DNA of 63,782 nucleotides from Thermococcus sp. (GTDB lineage Archaea > Methanobacteriota_B > Thermococci > Thermococcales > Thermococcaceae), in assembly GCF_026988555.1 (NCBI RefSeq), contig NZ_JALSLB010000025.1, forward strand, positions 1 through 63,782, given 5' to 3'. Below, piece after piece: positions 29,521 through 39,596 of the stretch. Position 1 is the first letter of the stretch. Every line of letters starts with the position of its first letter. The position numbers and the translations under genes were made by a program. The notes under the pieces are model-generated. The model had not been told where the DNA came from and ran no database searches. It worked only from the letters and a program-made list of their open reading frames with translations.

Positions 29521-29787
29521 GTGCAGAAGATAAGGGACTTCTTAAAGGGCTTTGGAGAGGCCTTCAGAGACCAGTCAACGGAGTACATAGAGTTCGAACT
29601 GAAGGAGCTTGAGAACGTCTTCGCCCTCGTTCTAATGGGCTCCTTTGTGGGCATACCCTCTCCTCCGACCACCCTTGTCCTCAGGCTGATGCCGTATATG
29701 GCGGACGAGATACGTGTCATGGAGAGCCGTGCGGTGAACCTCGACGACGTCTTCGCCCAGGTGGCGGGAATGTTCGACATAGATTGA
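29521..29787 (+). CDS. Small protein between cstA and an ArsA/Get3-like ATPase
   Basis: 88 residues, GTG start after GGGGGTGATCAC. A short hydrophobic stretch (FALVLMGSFVGIP) is followed by PPTTLVLRLMPYMADE. The N-terminus is charged (QKIRDFLKGFGEAFRDQ). No family recognised. It begins 36 bases after cstA and ends 16 bases before the ATPase gene, so an operon is likely; it could be an adaptor for either neighbour. Confidence 0.68.
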   Translation: MQKIRDFLKGFGEAFRDQSTEYIEFELKELENVFALVLMGSFVGIPSPPTTLVLRLMPYMADEIRVMESRAVNLDDVFAQVAGMFDID

Positions 29788-29803
29788 ACGAAGGGGTGGT
29801 ACA

Positions 29804-30814
29804 ATGCGCGACTATCTGCTCCCGAAGAGGGGCTTCAGGGTTATCTTTGTCATCGGAAAAGGGGGGGTTGGAAAAACGACGACGAGCGCCTCGATATCCA
29901 TCGCTCTCGCAGAGAGGGGTTACAAAACGCTCGTCGTCTCCCTGGATCCCGCTCACAACCTTGGTGACGTCTTTATGGAAAAACTCAGGGACAAACCGAA
30001 GAAGCTGTCTGAAAACCTCTACGCGAGCGAACTCGACATGGAGAAACTTATAGAGGGCTATCTCAAGCACCTTGAAAAGAACCTCAAAAACATGTACCGC
30101 TACTTAACCGTCATAAACCTAGAGAAGTACTTTGAGGTCCTCAGCTACTCCCCGGGCATAGAGGAGTACGCCACGCTCGAAGCGGTAAGGGAGATACTCA
30201 ACGAAAATAGCCAGTGGGACATCATAGTCTTCGACACGCCGCCAACTGGCCTTACTCTCCGCGTTCTGGCCCTGCCGAGGATTTCACTCATCTGGACGGA
30301 CAAGCTCATCGAGATAAGAAGGAAGATACTCCAGAGAAGGAACGCCGTCGTCAAGATAAAGGGTGAACAGACGTACAACATCGATGGCAGGGAGTACCGG
30401 CTACCAAAAGAGGAGGGAGAAGACCCGGTCATGAAGGAGCTCCTCTCATACCGCTCGGACGTGGAGCTAGTAGAGAGAATCATCACAGACCCAGAGAAGA
30501 CGAGCGTCGTGGCTGTCATGAACCCAGAGATGCTCCCGCTCTACGAGACTGAGAGGGCCGCTGAAAGTCTGCGCAAGTTCAAGATTCCGCTCAACCTCGT
30601 AGTCGTGAACAAGGTCATCACCCTGAGGGAGGAGATACCTGAGCTCAGGGTCAAGATGGACGCCCAGAAGGCAGTCCTCAGTGAAATAGATAGGAAGTTT
30701 AAGGGTATTGAGGTAATGAAGATACCGATGTTCGCCGAGGAACCGCGCGGGTTGGAATGGCTCAGACGCCTCGGGAGAATGGTCTTTGAAGGGGAGGGCA
30801 CAGAAGCCGCTTGA
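29804..30814 (+). CDS. ArsA/Get3-family ATPase
   Basis: 336 residues, one ATPase module. Deviant Walker A GKGGVGKTT, switch I SLDPAHNLGDVF and switch II-like FDTPPTGLTLR are visible. Archaeal relatives are thought to handle tail-anchored membrane proteins (Get3) or act as ion-pump motors (ArsA); no ArsB gene is nearby, so a targeting or chaperone role is more likely. The ribosome binding site is GGGGTGGT. Confidence 0.85.
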   Translation: MRDYLLPKRGFRVIFVIGKGGVGKTTTSASISIALAERGYKTLVVSLDPAHNLGDVFMEKLRDKPKKLSENLYASELDMEKLIEGYLKHLEKNLKNMYRYLTVINLEKYFEVLSYSPGIEEYATLEAVREILNENSQWDIIVFDTPPTGLTLRVLALPRISLIWTDKLIEIRRKILQRRNAVVKIKGEQTYNIDGREYRLPKEEGEDPVMKELLSYRSDVELVERIITDPEKTSVVAVMNPEMLPLYETERAAESLRKFKIPLNLVVVNKVITLREEIPELRVKMDAQKAVLSEIDRKFKGIEVMKIPMFAEEPRGLEWLRRLGRMVFEGEGTEAA

Positions 30815-30967
30815 AAAGATTGACTACTAGGGAGTACACGTGGGGCCAGTTGAAACACTCCAGAGTCGATTTTCACGCAGGCGGAAAGAACGTGCCCGAC
30901 GGACCCAGCATGGGAAAGTTTGAAATACAGGACACAAATATAAGGTATTACCGGAATGGTGGTGATC

Positions 30968-31624
30968 ATGGAAATAAGTTCGACCCTGCTGTTCGCCCTT
31001 ATGGTTGTTGCGGCACTCACATCGATACAGTTCTACAAAGGCAGGAAGCTTAACCTTCAGATCATGCAGCACTACCTCAGAACCATTGAAGAGGTGGTCA
31101 AACCCGATGACAAGGAATACGTGTGGCTCGGTGGCTACATAGGATTCCGTGCGAACTACCGGGTGAACAGGGACAACGTGAGAAAGTTCGAGTACACACT
31201 CACCCTGCTCCCGAGGCAGAGCCTGCTCTACTTCCCGATAGCGTTGATAACGAGCCGGCATGATAAGATATACTTCGTTGTAAGGCCGTTCTCTCAGATA
31301 AAACATGAGATTCACCTGATTCAGAAGGGATACTACAGGATGCGCCCCAACATAGAGAACGAGGACCTTCTCCAGAGGGATACGGTGGTGATCGAGGGTA
31401 AGGAGTACGAGGTCCTCTTTGAAAAGAGACGTGATGTGGAAAGCCTCAGGGGACTCATAGCATCGATGTCAAAGCCGGAGAACGTCAAACACGTTTCCCT
31501 GACCCCCAAAACCAATGTCCTCTACGTCCTGATGAAGCCGGAGCCAGATACCATAGACCAAGACGTCAGAAAGATACTCGACTTCACCAACCGGAAGCTG
31601 AACGAAAGTTCTTTCTCTTCTTAA
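30968..31624 (+). CDS. Membrane-anchored protein, unrecognised
   Basis: 218 residues. A single N-terminal membrane segment (SSTLLFALMVVAALTSI) is followed by a soluble domain with strands such as EYTLTLLPRQSLLYFPIALI. The ATG at 30968 follows GGTGGTGATC. No domain identified; likely exposed to the cytoplasm, since the anchor is followed by basic residues (KGRK). Confidence 0.6.
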   Translation: MEISSTLLFALMVVAALTSIQFYKGRKLNLQIMQHYLRTIEEVVKPDDKEYVWLGGYIGFRANYRVNRDNVRKFEYTLTLLPRQSLLYFPIALITSRHDKIYFVVRPFSQIKHEIHLIQKGYYRMRPNIENEDLLQRDTVVIEGKEYEVLFEKRRDVESLRGLIASMSKPENVKHVSLTPKTNVLYVLMKPEPDTIDQDVRKILDFTNRKLNESSFSS

Positions 31625-31690
31625 CCCTGGTTCCCACAATCCTTTTATTGCCGGGACCCTTAGAAAATGCCCAGAGCACTATAGTGGGGG

Positions 31691-32485
31691 ATGAAGGTGG
31701 ACTTTTATAAACTGAAGTCGGGAACACCCGACAGGGGCTGGGTCATCCTAGTTCACGGCCTTGGCGAGCACAGTGGAAGGTACGGTAGGCTCATCTCGAT
31801 GCTCAACGATGCCGGCTTCGCGGTCTACACATTTGACTGGCCAGGTCACGGGAGGAGCCCGGGCAAGAGGGGACACGCAACTATAGAGGATACCATGGAA
31901 ATAATCGACTCCATGATCGCTGAAATCGGCGAGAGACCTTTCCTGTTTGGCCACAGTCTCGGCGGCTTAACCGTCATAAGATACGCTGAGACGAGACCGG
32001 AAAGGGTAAGGGGTGTCATCGCCTCATCACCTGCCCTAGCCAAGAGCCCAGAAACTCCGGGCTTCATGGTGACCCTCGCGAAGTTCCTCGGGAAAATCGC
32101 CCCGGGGATGGTTCTCTCCAACGGGTTGAAGCCGGAACTCCTATCGAGGAACAGAGAGGCGGTGAAGCGCTACATTGAAGACCCACTCGTCCACGACAGG
32201 ATATCCGCAGCTCTGGGAAGGAGCACCTTCAAGAACATGGAGCTGGCACACAGAGACGCAGGAAGGATAAAGGTTCCAGTGCTGCTAATCGTCGGCACCG
32301 GTGATGTCATAACACCGCCCGAGGGCTCGAGGAGGCTTCTGGAGGAGCTCACCGTTGAGGACAAAATGCTCAGGGAGTTCGAAGGAGCTTACCACGAGAT
32401 ATTCGAGGACCCCGAATGGGGCGAGGGGTTCCACGAAACAATTGTTAAGTGGCTGGTTGAAAAATCGTACTTTATGGACCGATAA
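31691..32485 (+). CDS. Alpha/beta hydrolase, lysophospholipase/monoacylglycerol-lipase type
   Basis: 264 residues. The oxyanion-hole VHGLGEHSGRY is typical of the hydrolase_4 group. The catalytic triad is Ser in GHSLGG, Asp in GTGDVITPP and His in AYHEIFED. It probably cleaves glycerol or other lipid esters. GGGGG lies immediately before the ATG at 31691. It ends 61 bases before a tandem-repeat protein gene. Confidence 0.85.
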   Translation: MKVDFYKLKSGTPDRGWVILVHGLGEHSGRYGRLISMLNDAGFAVYTFDWPGHGRSPGKRGHATIEDTMEIIDSMIAEIGERPFLFGHSLGGLTVIRYAETRPERVRGVIASSPALAKSPETPGFMVTLAKFLGKIAPGMVLSNGLKPELLSRNREAVKRYIEDPLVHDRISAALGRSTFKNMELAHRDAGRIKVPVLLIVGTGDVITPPEGSRRLLEELTVEDKMLREFEGAYHEIFEDPEWGEGFHETIVKWLVEKSYFMDR

Positions 32486-32546
32486 AAGAGTTCTACTTCC
32501 AGCAAACTATTTATCCGGGGCTTTTTTCTTTAACACAGGTGGTACT

Positions 32547-34604
32547 GTGAAGTGGGAACCGTCGATAATCCTTCTGGCATCTGACGATTTTCTGGTAGAG
32601 GGTCTGGCGGAACTGCTCAGGAAGGCCGGATACGCGGAAGCCGGTAGGGAGTACAAGAAGAAGGGAGATGCCAGGCTCATCACGGTCATCGGAGAGAGGG
32701 AAAACCCGTTCCACGGGCGGGAAAGGCTCTTGGTTTCTCTTCTCAGGGGAAGGGCCAGGAGCGAGTGGCTCAAGTCAGTATTAAAGAAGCACTATCCGGT
32801 GGTTCTCATAGTACTCGACGGAAATCTGTCAGAGCTGGAACTGAAGGGGGTAAAGGTGTTGGGCCCCAAGTGGCTGGCAGAGGCCTTCAACAGGTACTCC
32901 ATAGAACCCCCGCGGACGCTCCTCGAAAAGCTAATCGGAGAGAGAAGCAAGGAAGAAGTCGAGTTCAAGGAGTTCATCTTAGACGGGCCGCTCGTGAAGC
33001 CCCTAAACACCAAGAGGCTCGTGGAAGAGGCCAGGAGGGTGGCAGCGTACAAGTACAGCTTTTCCCATGAGGCCGCGAAGGTTAAGGCGCTGAGGCTGGA
33101 GCTCAGGCCCGTTTACATCGTCTCATGGAGCAGGGAAAGCGATAGCGGAAAGGCCCTCGTGGACGGCGACAGTGTGGTAATGAAAGCGGAGGGGGAGCTG
33201 AAGGGTCTAGCTATGAAGGTCCTCCTGGAGGACGTCGCGACGGTCCAGGCTACTGAGGTAGAGATCAAAGAAGCGCCCGGCCCGGAGAGGTTCGTCATCG
33301 AGGAGGCGGTCCGGAAGGAGTGGCTCGACCTGAAGGTTATCCAGACGAGGAAGGCCTACGTCCCTGAGGGCGCGGAGCTGGTTCTTGGGGCGGGCAGGAA
33401 CGAGGTCAGGGTTCATTTCGACTTCAACGAGGGGCGCGTCTGGGCCGAGGCGGAGCTTCTTCCCGATGAGGTTCTCCTGGAGCTTGCCAGAAGGGCCGTC
33501 TTTGATGCCACAGGGGAATATCCAGAAGTCATTGAGGCAACGAAGAAGGGCCGCTTCGCAGTTTTCAGAGGGAAAACGAGGCGGTATCTATTTGAGGTGG
33601 AGATCAACTCCTACAGCGGCGAGGTTAAGGGAGTCTCTTCCGCCCTGAGCGAGGATGCTATACTGGAAACCCTGCTCGGCAGGTACTCAGACGGCAGGGT
33701 AATAGGAATCGAGAGGAAGCCTGAGAGGATCGTGGTGGACCTGATAACTGAGGGAACCGTTAAAGTCCTCTCCCTTGAACCCAGGACCGGAGAGGTTCTG
33801 GAGGAGAAAAGCCTAAGCCCGCCGGTGAAGGCTCTTCGGAAGGCCCTCGGAAGCGTTCCAGAATTGGGTCGCCTTGAGCTCAAGTCCTGCAGGGTGACGA
33901 ACCACGAGACTGTCAGGGCGGAGTTCGAGGGGAGAGGAATAAAGGCGAGCATAACGTACGACGGGTCCAGCGGCGAGATCATCGAGAAGAACGTCGCCAT
34001 AGAGCGGGACCTGGCAGTGGAGCTGACCCTGGAGCGCTATCCAGGATTCAGGGCTGTCTTCGTTGAGGAATCCGATAAAGGGTTCAGCGTAACCCTTGAG
34101 GACGAGAGACAGGTAGTAAAGCTATTCGTGTCAAGGGAAGGCAATCTGGAAGAGACGGACAGGTTCATAAAGGGAAGCGTCATCGAGGAGATAGCCCTTG
34201 AAAGAATAGCCGAGGTCGAGCCCAACCCATCGGTGGAGGGGCTGAGGCTCTCGGACCACTGGGAGGTCGAGTTCACCGGTTCGAAGACCTTCGGAAAGCT
34301 GGTGATCCACAGGGAAACGGGGGAGGTTCTTTCCTTTGACTACCAGTACATAGAGAGCGCCATAGCGAAGGCATTCGAGAGGTTCGTGGGGGAGAACTAC
34401 AGGGACAGCGTCTCAATAGAATGGGTCGCCCACAACATCGAGGAGGGCTACGCGAGCATAAAAGGAGTCGGAAGAAAGGGAACGTACTTCGCCAAGTTCA
34501 ACACCCTGACCGGCGAGCTGCTGGAGCACGACTTCGTCCCTGCTGGAGGGCTGACGTCAAAGCTCAGGCTGGCGCAGGTGGAGGGCAAGTACACGGTTAA
34601 ATGA
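32547..34604 (+). CDS. Large tandem-repeat protein with PepSY-like units
   Basis: 685 residues, starting at the GTG at 32547 after GGTGGTACT. There is no signal peptide. Residues 1-90 form an alpha/beta domain that vaguely resembles a restriction-endonuclease-like fold ([18 protein letters not shown]). From about residue 300 on, roughly six units of 57-60 residues repeat: a helix, a basic strand, a strand, then a TGEVLxxxx-type turn (examples [37 protein letters not shown]). This looks like a PepSY-type repeat found here in a predicted cytosolic protein. Function unknown. It ends 8 bases into convergent purA. Confidence 0.7.
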   Translation: MKWEPSIILLASDDFLVEGLAELLRKAGYAEAGREYKKKGDARLITVIGERENPFHGRERLLVSLLRGRARSEWLKSVLKKHYPVVLIVLDGNLSELELKGVKVLGPKWLAEAFNRYSIEPPRTLLEKLIGERSKEEVEFKEFILDGPLVKPLNTKRLVEEARRVAAYKYSFSHEAAKVKALRLELRPVYIVSWSRESDSGKALVDGDSVVMKAEGELKGLAMKVLLEDVATVQATEVEIKEAPGPERFVIEEAVRKEWLDLKVIQTRKAYVPEGAELVLGAGRNEVRVHFDFNEGRVWAEAELLPDEVLLELARRAVFDATGEYPEVIEATKKGRFAVFRGKTRRYLFEVEINSYSGEVKGVSSALSEDAILETLLGRYSDGRVIGIERKPERIVVDLITEGTVKVLSLEPRTGEVLEEKSLSPPVKALRKALGSVPELGRLELKSCRVTNHETVRAEFEGRGIKASITYDGSSGEIIEKNVAIERDLAVELTLERYPGFRAVFVEESDKGFSVTLEDERQVVKLFVSREGNLEETDRFIKGSVIEEIALERIAEVEPNPSVEGLRLSDHWEVEFTGSKTFGKLVIHRETGEVLSFDYQYIESAIAKAFERFVGENYRDSVSIEWVAHNIEEGYASIKGVGRKGTYFAKFNTLTGELLEHDFVPAGGLTSKLRLAQVEGKYTVK

Positions 34605-35616
34605 CTTCCCTCCTGTCTATTATGTGCTCCAGCTCGGGACCCGTCTTTATGAGTCCAACCGGAACACCGACCCTCTCCTCTATCTCCTCAACGAACTCCC
34701 TGGCCCTCCTGGGCAGTTCCTCGTAGTCGGTGACACCAAAGGCATCCTTATCGTACTTGTCGAGCATCGTCAGTGCGAGCATTGTCGCACCGTTAATTCT
34801 GGCCGAGTAGCGGGCGAACTCAAAGTCGAACCAGCCCACTCTTCTCCTCCTACCTGTGACGGTTCCGTACTCGACAAGACCCAGCCTCTCAGCCTCATCC
34901 TGGCTCATCTCGGTCGGGAACGGTCCAGCTCCCACCCTCGTCGGGAAGCTCTTGAAGACCATTATGACGTCATCAACCCTCGTTGGACCTATTCCGACGT
35001 CGCTCGCTATGGCGGAAGCGGTGGTGTCCTTCGATGTGACATAGGGATAGGTGCCGTAGTAGAGGCTCAGTCCAAAGCCCTGCGTTCCCTCGACGAGTAC
35101 GAGCTTCCCTTCGTCCAGAGCATCGTTAATTTCCTGAGCCACATCCGTTAGGTATGGCTCAAGCTCCGGAATATCTTTGGCAAGCCTCGCCCGCCTCATG
35201 ACCCTGTCGGCGTTTGCCGGTCCGCAACCGCTCCCGGTGGTTCCTATATCCTCGTGGAGGTAGGAATTTGAGCGGTCGAACCTCTTGTGTTCGTCCTCGA
35301 TGATTGCACAGCGGTTGTCAACCCCAACCCTCTCGGCGATGTTGAAGTCCCTGAGGTGATGGAGCTCGTGGAAGAAAACCTCTGGATCCACCAAAACGCC
35401 GGCCCCGACGAGTAGCCTGGCCTTCGTCTGCATGAAACCCGTCGGAAGTTGCCTGACCGCGTACTTCTTACCGTTAATAAAAACGCTGTGGCCCGCGTTC
35501 GTCCCGACGCCGCCGCGTGCTATGATCTCGGGCTCATCCTCCAGGGCAAGGTGCGCTATAACAGAGCCCTTGCCCTCGTCTCCCCACTGACCGCCAACAA
35601 CGATGTAGCTCGGCAT
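34597..35616 (-). CDS. purA: Adenylosuccinate synthetase (short archaeal form)
   Basis: 339 residues, about 90 shorter than the bacterial enzyme, as usual in Thermococcales. Converts IMP, GTP and aspartate to adenylosuccinate. Visible: the P-loop [11 protein letters not shown], the GGVGTNAGH loop and TTGSGCGPA. The aspartate donor could come through the GltPh-type transporter elsewhere in the window. Convergent with, and overlapping by 8 bases, the repeat-protein gene. Confidence 0.95.
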   Translation of the reverse strand: MPSYIVVGGQWGDEGKGSVIAHLALEDEPEIIARGGVGTNAGHSVFINGKKYAVRQLPTGFMQTKARLLVGAGVLVDPEVFFHELHHLRDFNIAERVGVDNRCAIIEDEHKRFDRSNSYLHEDIGTTGSGCGPANADRVMRRARLAKDIPELEPYLTDVAQEINDALDEGKLVLVEGTQGFGLSLYYGTYPYVTSKDTTASAIASDVGIGPTRVDDVIMVFKSFPTRVGAGPFPTEMSQDEAERLGLVEYGTVTGRRRRVGWFDFEFARYSARINGATMLALTMLDKYDKDAFGVTDYEELPRRAREFVEEIEERVGVPVGLIKTGPELEHIIDRREVI

Positions 35617-35750
35617 GGCTCCTTACCCATATTTAAGTTAAGAAGAGCCTTATAACAATTTCGAAATCAACATATAAACAGCAAACCTTTCACGGGGACG
35701 TTCCAAAAGGTTAAAACTCCTGACAAAAACCAAAGGTGGAGGTAGTGAAC

Positions 35751-36677
35751 ATGAGAAACAAGCTGGTGGTCGTTACCGGAGGAGCGGGATTCATCGGCTC
35801 CCACATCGCCTGGGAGCTTGTCAAGGACAACGATGTCGTGATAATAGACAACCTCTACACCGGAAAGGAGGAGAACGTACCCCCTGGTGCGAAGCTGGTT
35901 AAAGTGGACATAAGAAACCACAGTGCGGTAGCCGAGCTGATAAGTAGCGCGGACTACGTCTTCCACGAGGCGGCCCAGGTCAGCGTCGTGGAGAGCATTC
36001 GAGACCCGGTCTTCACGGAGGAGGTCAACGTCCTTGGAACGCTTAACATTCTGAAAGCCATTCTTGATGGCAACGGGAAACTGGTCTTTGCGTCATCAGC
36101 GGCAGTTTACGGCGACAACCCGAACCTCCCGCTGAAAGAAAGTGAAAGACCGAAACCGCTTTCACCGTATGGCGTTACCAAGGCAACAGCCGAAGAGTAC
36201 CTGAGGGTTTATCATGAACTCTACGGCCTTCCCATCGTTGCGCTCCGTTACTTCAACGTCTTTGGGCCGAGGCAGGGGTCTAACCAATACGCGGGAGTGA
36301 TAAGCATTTTCATCAACCGCGCCCTGAAGAACGAGCCGCTCTTCATCTACGGGGACGGCAAGCAGACACGGGATTTCATCTACGTAAAGGACGTCGTTAG
36401 GGCGAACCTCCTCGTTGCAGAGAGCAGGCGCGCCAACGGGAGGGTCTTCAACGTTGCAACCGGGAGACAGACAACGGTGCTGGAGCTGGCCAGGAGAGTT
36501 ATTGAAATCACGGGCGCGAACTCGCAGATAGTCTTCGACAAGCCGAGACCCGGCGATATAAGGCACAGCCTCGCGGATATAAGCGGGATCAGAGGGCTTG
36601 GCTTTGAACCGGAGTGGAGCCTTGAGGAGGGGCTGAAGAAAACGGTGGAGTGGCATCAGGGTTTGGATAGCCCGTAA
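35751..36677 (+). CDS. NAD-dependent sugar-nucleotide epimerase (GalE-like)
   Basis: 308 residues of the extended short-chain dehydrogenase family. NAD-binding GGAGFIGSH, catalytic YGVTK (Tyr-x3-Lys) with the Ser triplet FASSAAVYG, and RYFNVFGPRQ are present. It probably epimerises UDP-glucose or UDP-GlcNAc for glycosylation of surface proteins. The ATG at 35751 follows GGAGGTAGTGAAC. It ends 22 bases inside the convergent DUF2341 gene. Confidence 0.87.
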   Translation: MRNKLVVVTGGAGFIGSHIAWELVKDNDVVIIDNLYTGKEENVPPGAKLVKVDIRNHSAVAELISSADYVFHEAAQVSVVESIRDPVFTEEVNVLGTLNILKAILDGNGKLVFASSAAVYGDNPNLPLKESERPKPLSPYGVTKATAEEYLRVYHELYGLPIVALRYFNVFGPRQGSNQYAGVISIFINRALKNEPLFIYGDGKQTRDFIYVKDVVRANLLVAESRRANGRVFNVATGRQTTVLELARRVIEITGANSQIVFDKPRPGDIRHSLADISGIRGLGFEPEWSLEEGLKKTVEWHQGLDSP

Positions 36678-39001
36678 GGGATCCCCAAACTCTGAACGCT
36701 AAGAACCCGCCCGGATGAACTGGTCCCCAAAGCAGAAGCGGGCTGAATCGTTCCAACCACTACCTTCGGGGAGGGATACAGATACGGCCTGAGGCCGAGC
36801 CAGTGGTAGGTACTGCTACCCACCCCTTGACCCATTGTGGGGGATGGCATAATCCCTGTAATAACGTTCCGCAATGAAGAATCGCTATCAACCAACTGGT
36901 TGTTCTCATACACTGACACGGTGTAGGGACTTTCTGTCATGATGCTCACGCTATAGAGCTCTGGAATTCCAGAGGGCAGAGATTGGGTGCTGAACCAAGT
37001 GAGGTACCCCCAGCTATCACTAACCCAATCTATTTCCTGCGAATTGACCCCAAGCCCCACGTTTCCCCAGTTAGATGTTGTGTAGGTTAAAAAGTACGGG
37101 CCATAATTCCCCGATGATGGAATCCCAAGAGTTGCGTTGGTGTCAAAAACGTATCCTTGATAGCCATTGTTAATGAAGTTGCTTATAGTGTATGGAACGG
37201 TGTACGAATTCCCTGCGTTCAAAACGCGACTTGAGCCTTCAAAGTACCAGAAGACCTTTAATGAATTGAAGTAAGATGGATCGTAGTTATCCCCATCCAG
37301 GTGAACGTAGATCACCCGCGACACGTCGGTTCTGATGGTTGAAACGTTCACCCAGAAGTAAGTCTTTCCGCTTTCGGAATCGTACACGTACCAGTAATAG
37401 AGGGGGTCCCCGCTGGAATCCGTCACGTAGACGTTGGAGTAACCAGATGGGTTGAGAGGATAGGTGAAGTTAACAACGTAGTTTGGATAGGAGTTCCCGT
37501 TTCCAGGGGATGTGGTGTTGTATATCGTAACGGGAATTATGTACCCACCACCTGATCCAGAACCTCCCCCAGAGGTACCCTGGAGAGCGATGCATCCGGG
37601 GTTGAAAGCAACGAACCTGTACCACTCATCAACATGAGCCTCCGGCTCAGGGTCTATATAGTACCTAACCCTAATGTCATCCACGTGATAGGTCTGACCC
37701 CCAAATATATACACCCTCGTGAAATCAGTGTATGATGTGTCAGTATACGAAGTCTCCTTCACAAGATTGCCCGAAGTGTCGTAAACGTTGAGAATCAAGG
37801 AACCATCTGAGAGTATCTCAAACCTGACGAAGTACCAGGTGTTGGTGTTTAGATTGGCGTTAACCCGTGCCTTTGTGAATCCCCGATAGCTACTACGTAC
37901 ATCAATCCTGATGTTCCCGTTAATGGCGTTCAGCACGGCCCCATAACCGTTGCCGTTGTCGTCTATCAACCCCACCCTGTCAAGGTTTCCACCGGTATCT
38001 CGAACCCGGTTGTCCCAGTACTCCAAAATGAGTCCACCATACTCTGCTCTCCTGAAAACTCTACCCAGGCTTTTGTACGCGCCGTTTGGGTCGTTGTTTG
38101 AGGTCTTTTCAGCAGCATGTGAACCTCCGTACTCGAAGTTGTCATTCACTTGTTTCACTACACCACTTCCGTACTGCACCCAGCCATTCCATGTTTCAAA
38201 ATCATTAAAGAAAGGAAAAACCCTGTGACCATCGTTATAGCTGGAGTAGTCCCCGTTTCCATAAACCATCCAGATGATGGTCCCTCCAGGAGGTATATCA
38301 GTAACGTTCACCCAGATGACGGCGTAATGGTTGGTGGTGTCTAAAATTTCTATCAAGTAGTAGAGGAGATGTCCATTGGAGTCATAAAACCTGATGCCCC
38401 GGGGGTTGTTCCCAAGGTACGTCCAGTCGATATAGTAATTCCCCCATCCGTAATGGTTTTCCGGGTTATCATCCGAAAGAACGATTCTAACGGGCCAGTT
38501 GTGAAGCTCCTGGGTGCCTGAATAGGTTATGTTTATGGGCTGGGCCAAATCACCGCTCCAGTTCCCGGCCCCGATTTTTTGAACTGAGACGTCAATGCTT
38601 CCTTCGAACAACACATTTCCAAAGCCATCTGTTACGACCACGTGCGTTTTTGAGATGTCCGCATTAGAAAGCTCGGTAGAGGAGAACGTGACGAGGATTG
38701 GAGTGTTGGGGTTGAGACCACCAGTGAGGGTTTTTGAGTTAGATGCCACAAAGTTTCCCCCCGAATCGTAGAGAACCACGTATACCTTAGAGTCAGGAGG
38801 AAGATACGAGGGAAATTGGAGTCTAATCCCCCCGCTATCCTTATAGTACCCACCATAACAGACTGGTGAGAAAACTTTCTCACTCCCGGTCCCTATTCCC
38901 TGCACGTTGACGCTTATGCTGGGTACTGCTAACCCGAAACTTAGAAGGAGTAATATTAAAACTACAGTTAGCAAACCAAGACTGAATCTCCCCGACATCA
39001 C
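36656..39001 (-). CDS. Large secreted protein with DUF2341 domains
   Basis: 781 residues with an N-terminal signal peptide (to about residue 26). A DUF2341 unit lies near residues 150-250 (RGIRFYDSNGHLLYYLIE ... GGTIIWMVYGN), then a concanavalin-like beta region (about 250-450). A Gly/Ser linker precedes a second DUF2341-like unit near 480-600. Codon use is more AT-ending than in the neighbours, with many Asn, Tyr, Ser and sequons. No C-terminal membrane anchor is visible. Possibly a carbohydrate-binding or adhesive secreted protein gained by transfer; its function is not known. Confidence 0.78.
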   Translation of the reverse strand: MMSGRFSLGLLTVVLILLLLSFGLAVPSISVNVQGIGTGSEKVFSPVCYGGYYKDSGGIRLQFPSYLPPDSKVYVVLYDSGGNFVASNSKTLTGGLNPNTPILVTFSSTELSNADISKTHVVVTDGFGNVLFEGSIDVSVQKIGAGNWSGDLAQPINITYSGTQELHNWPVRIVLSDDNPENHYGWGNYYIDWTYLGNNPRGIRFYDSNGHLLYYLIEILDTTNHYAVIWVNVTDIPPGGTIIWMVYGNGDYSSYNDGHRVFPFFNDFETWNGWVQYGSGVVKQVNDNFEYGGSHAAEKTSNNDPNGAYKSLGRVFRRAEYGGLILEYWDNRVRDTGGNLDRVGLIDDNGNGYGAVLNAINGNIRIDVRSSYRGFTKARVNANLNTNTWYFVRFEILSDGSLILNVYDTSGNLVKETSYTDTSYTDFTRVYIFGGQTYHVDDIRVRYYIDPEPEAHVDEWYRFVAFNPGCIALQGTSGGGSGSGGGYIIPVTIYNTTSPGNGNSYPNYVVNFTYPLNPSGYSNVYVTDSSGDPLYYWYVYDSESGKTYFWVNVSTIRTDVSRVIYVHLDGDNYDPSYFNSLKVFWYFEGSSRVLNAGNSYTVPYTISNFINNGYQGYVFDTNATLGIPSSGNYGPYFLTYTTSNWGNVGLGVNSQEIDWVSDSWGYLTWFSTQSLPSGIPELYSVSIMTESPYTVSVYENNQLVDSDSSLRNVITGIMPSPTMGQGVGSSTYHWLGLRPYLYPSPKVVVGTIQPASALGTSSSGRVLSVQSLGIPYGLSKP

Positions 39002-39075
39002 AAAATAGGGTTGAGATAAAGTTTAAAACGTTATCTCCAAAATTTTGAGGAATTCCCAATAAAATTTGAGGACTC

Positions 39076-39519
39076 TCATTTCTTCACACTGAAGCCCATC
39101 GCCTGCCTCTGTTGAAGCTCCTGAGCCTTCTGGGCGAGCTCTCCCAGCTGTCCTTCGAGCTTTCTGAGTGCCTCCTGGGTCTTGGCTATTGCTTCATCGT
39201 ATTCCTTTATGCGCGCGTCCAGATACGTTACCGCATCGTCGAGGTTCTTCTCGATGGCGTAGCCGGCGCCAACGCTGACTATCGCGTTGTTCTTGTCTAT
39301 CAAGACCCCCCGCAGGAATGAACCGGCGCCTATGGGGACGAGGACCTCTGGTCGTTCATCCTCGGTCTTTTTGAGTCCCTCAAGGGTCTCCTTCACAGCC
39401 TGGAACTCGTTTCTGCCCATCGTGAGCAGGTCAAGGTTCTGGGCCAGGAGCTGCGTCTGGGCCCGGAGGAGCTGGTACTCGTAAGCGAGCCTCTCAAGCT
39501 GTTCATTTCTCTCGGCCAT
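39076..39519 (-). CDS. pfdA: Prefoldin alpha subunit
   Basis: 147 residues. Long coiled-coil helices at both ends with a central beta-hairpin ([16 protein letters not shown]), the standard prefoldin alpha layout. Forms the alpha2-beta4 chaperone that delivers unfolded proteins to the thermosome. The ATG at 39519 follows GGTGGTG; an upstream GTG lies within that signal. Confidence 0.93.
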   Translation of the reverse strand: MAERNEQLERLAYEYQLLRAQTQLLAQNLDLLTMGRNEFQAVKETLEGLKKTEDERPEVLVPIGAGSFLRGVLIDKNNAIVSVGAGYAIEKNLDDAVTYLDARIKEYDEAIAKTQEALRKLEGQLGELAQKAQELQQRQAMGFSVKK

Positions 39520-39596
39520 TTTCACACCACCGGCATAGGTTGGAGGGGAGGCTTTTAAGGTTTGGGTTTAGAAAAAAGGAGATGATGGCGGAGAAA

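Noticed and set aside
32355-32546. N-terminal extension of the repeat protein into the hydrolase gene
   Set aside because: Overlaps the hydrolase coding region in another frame; the GTG at 32547 has GGTGGTACT directly upstream.
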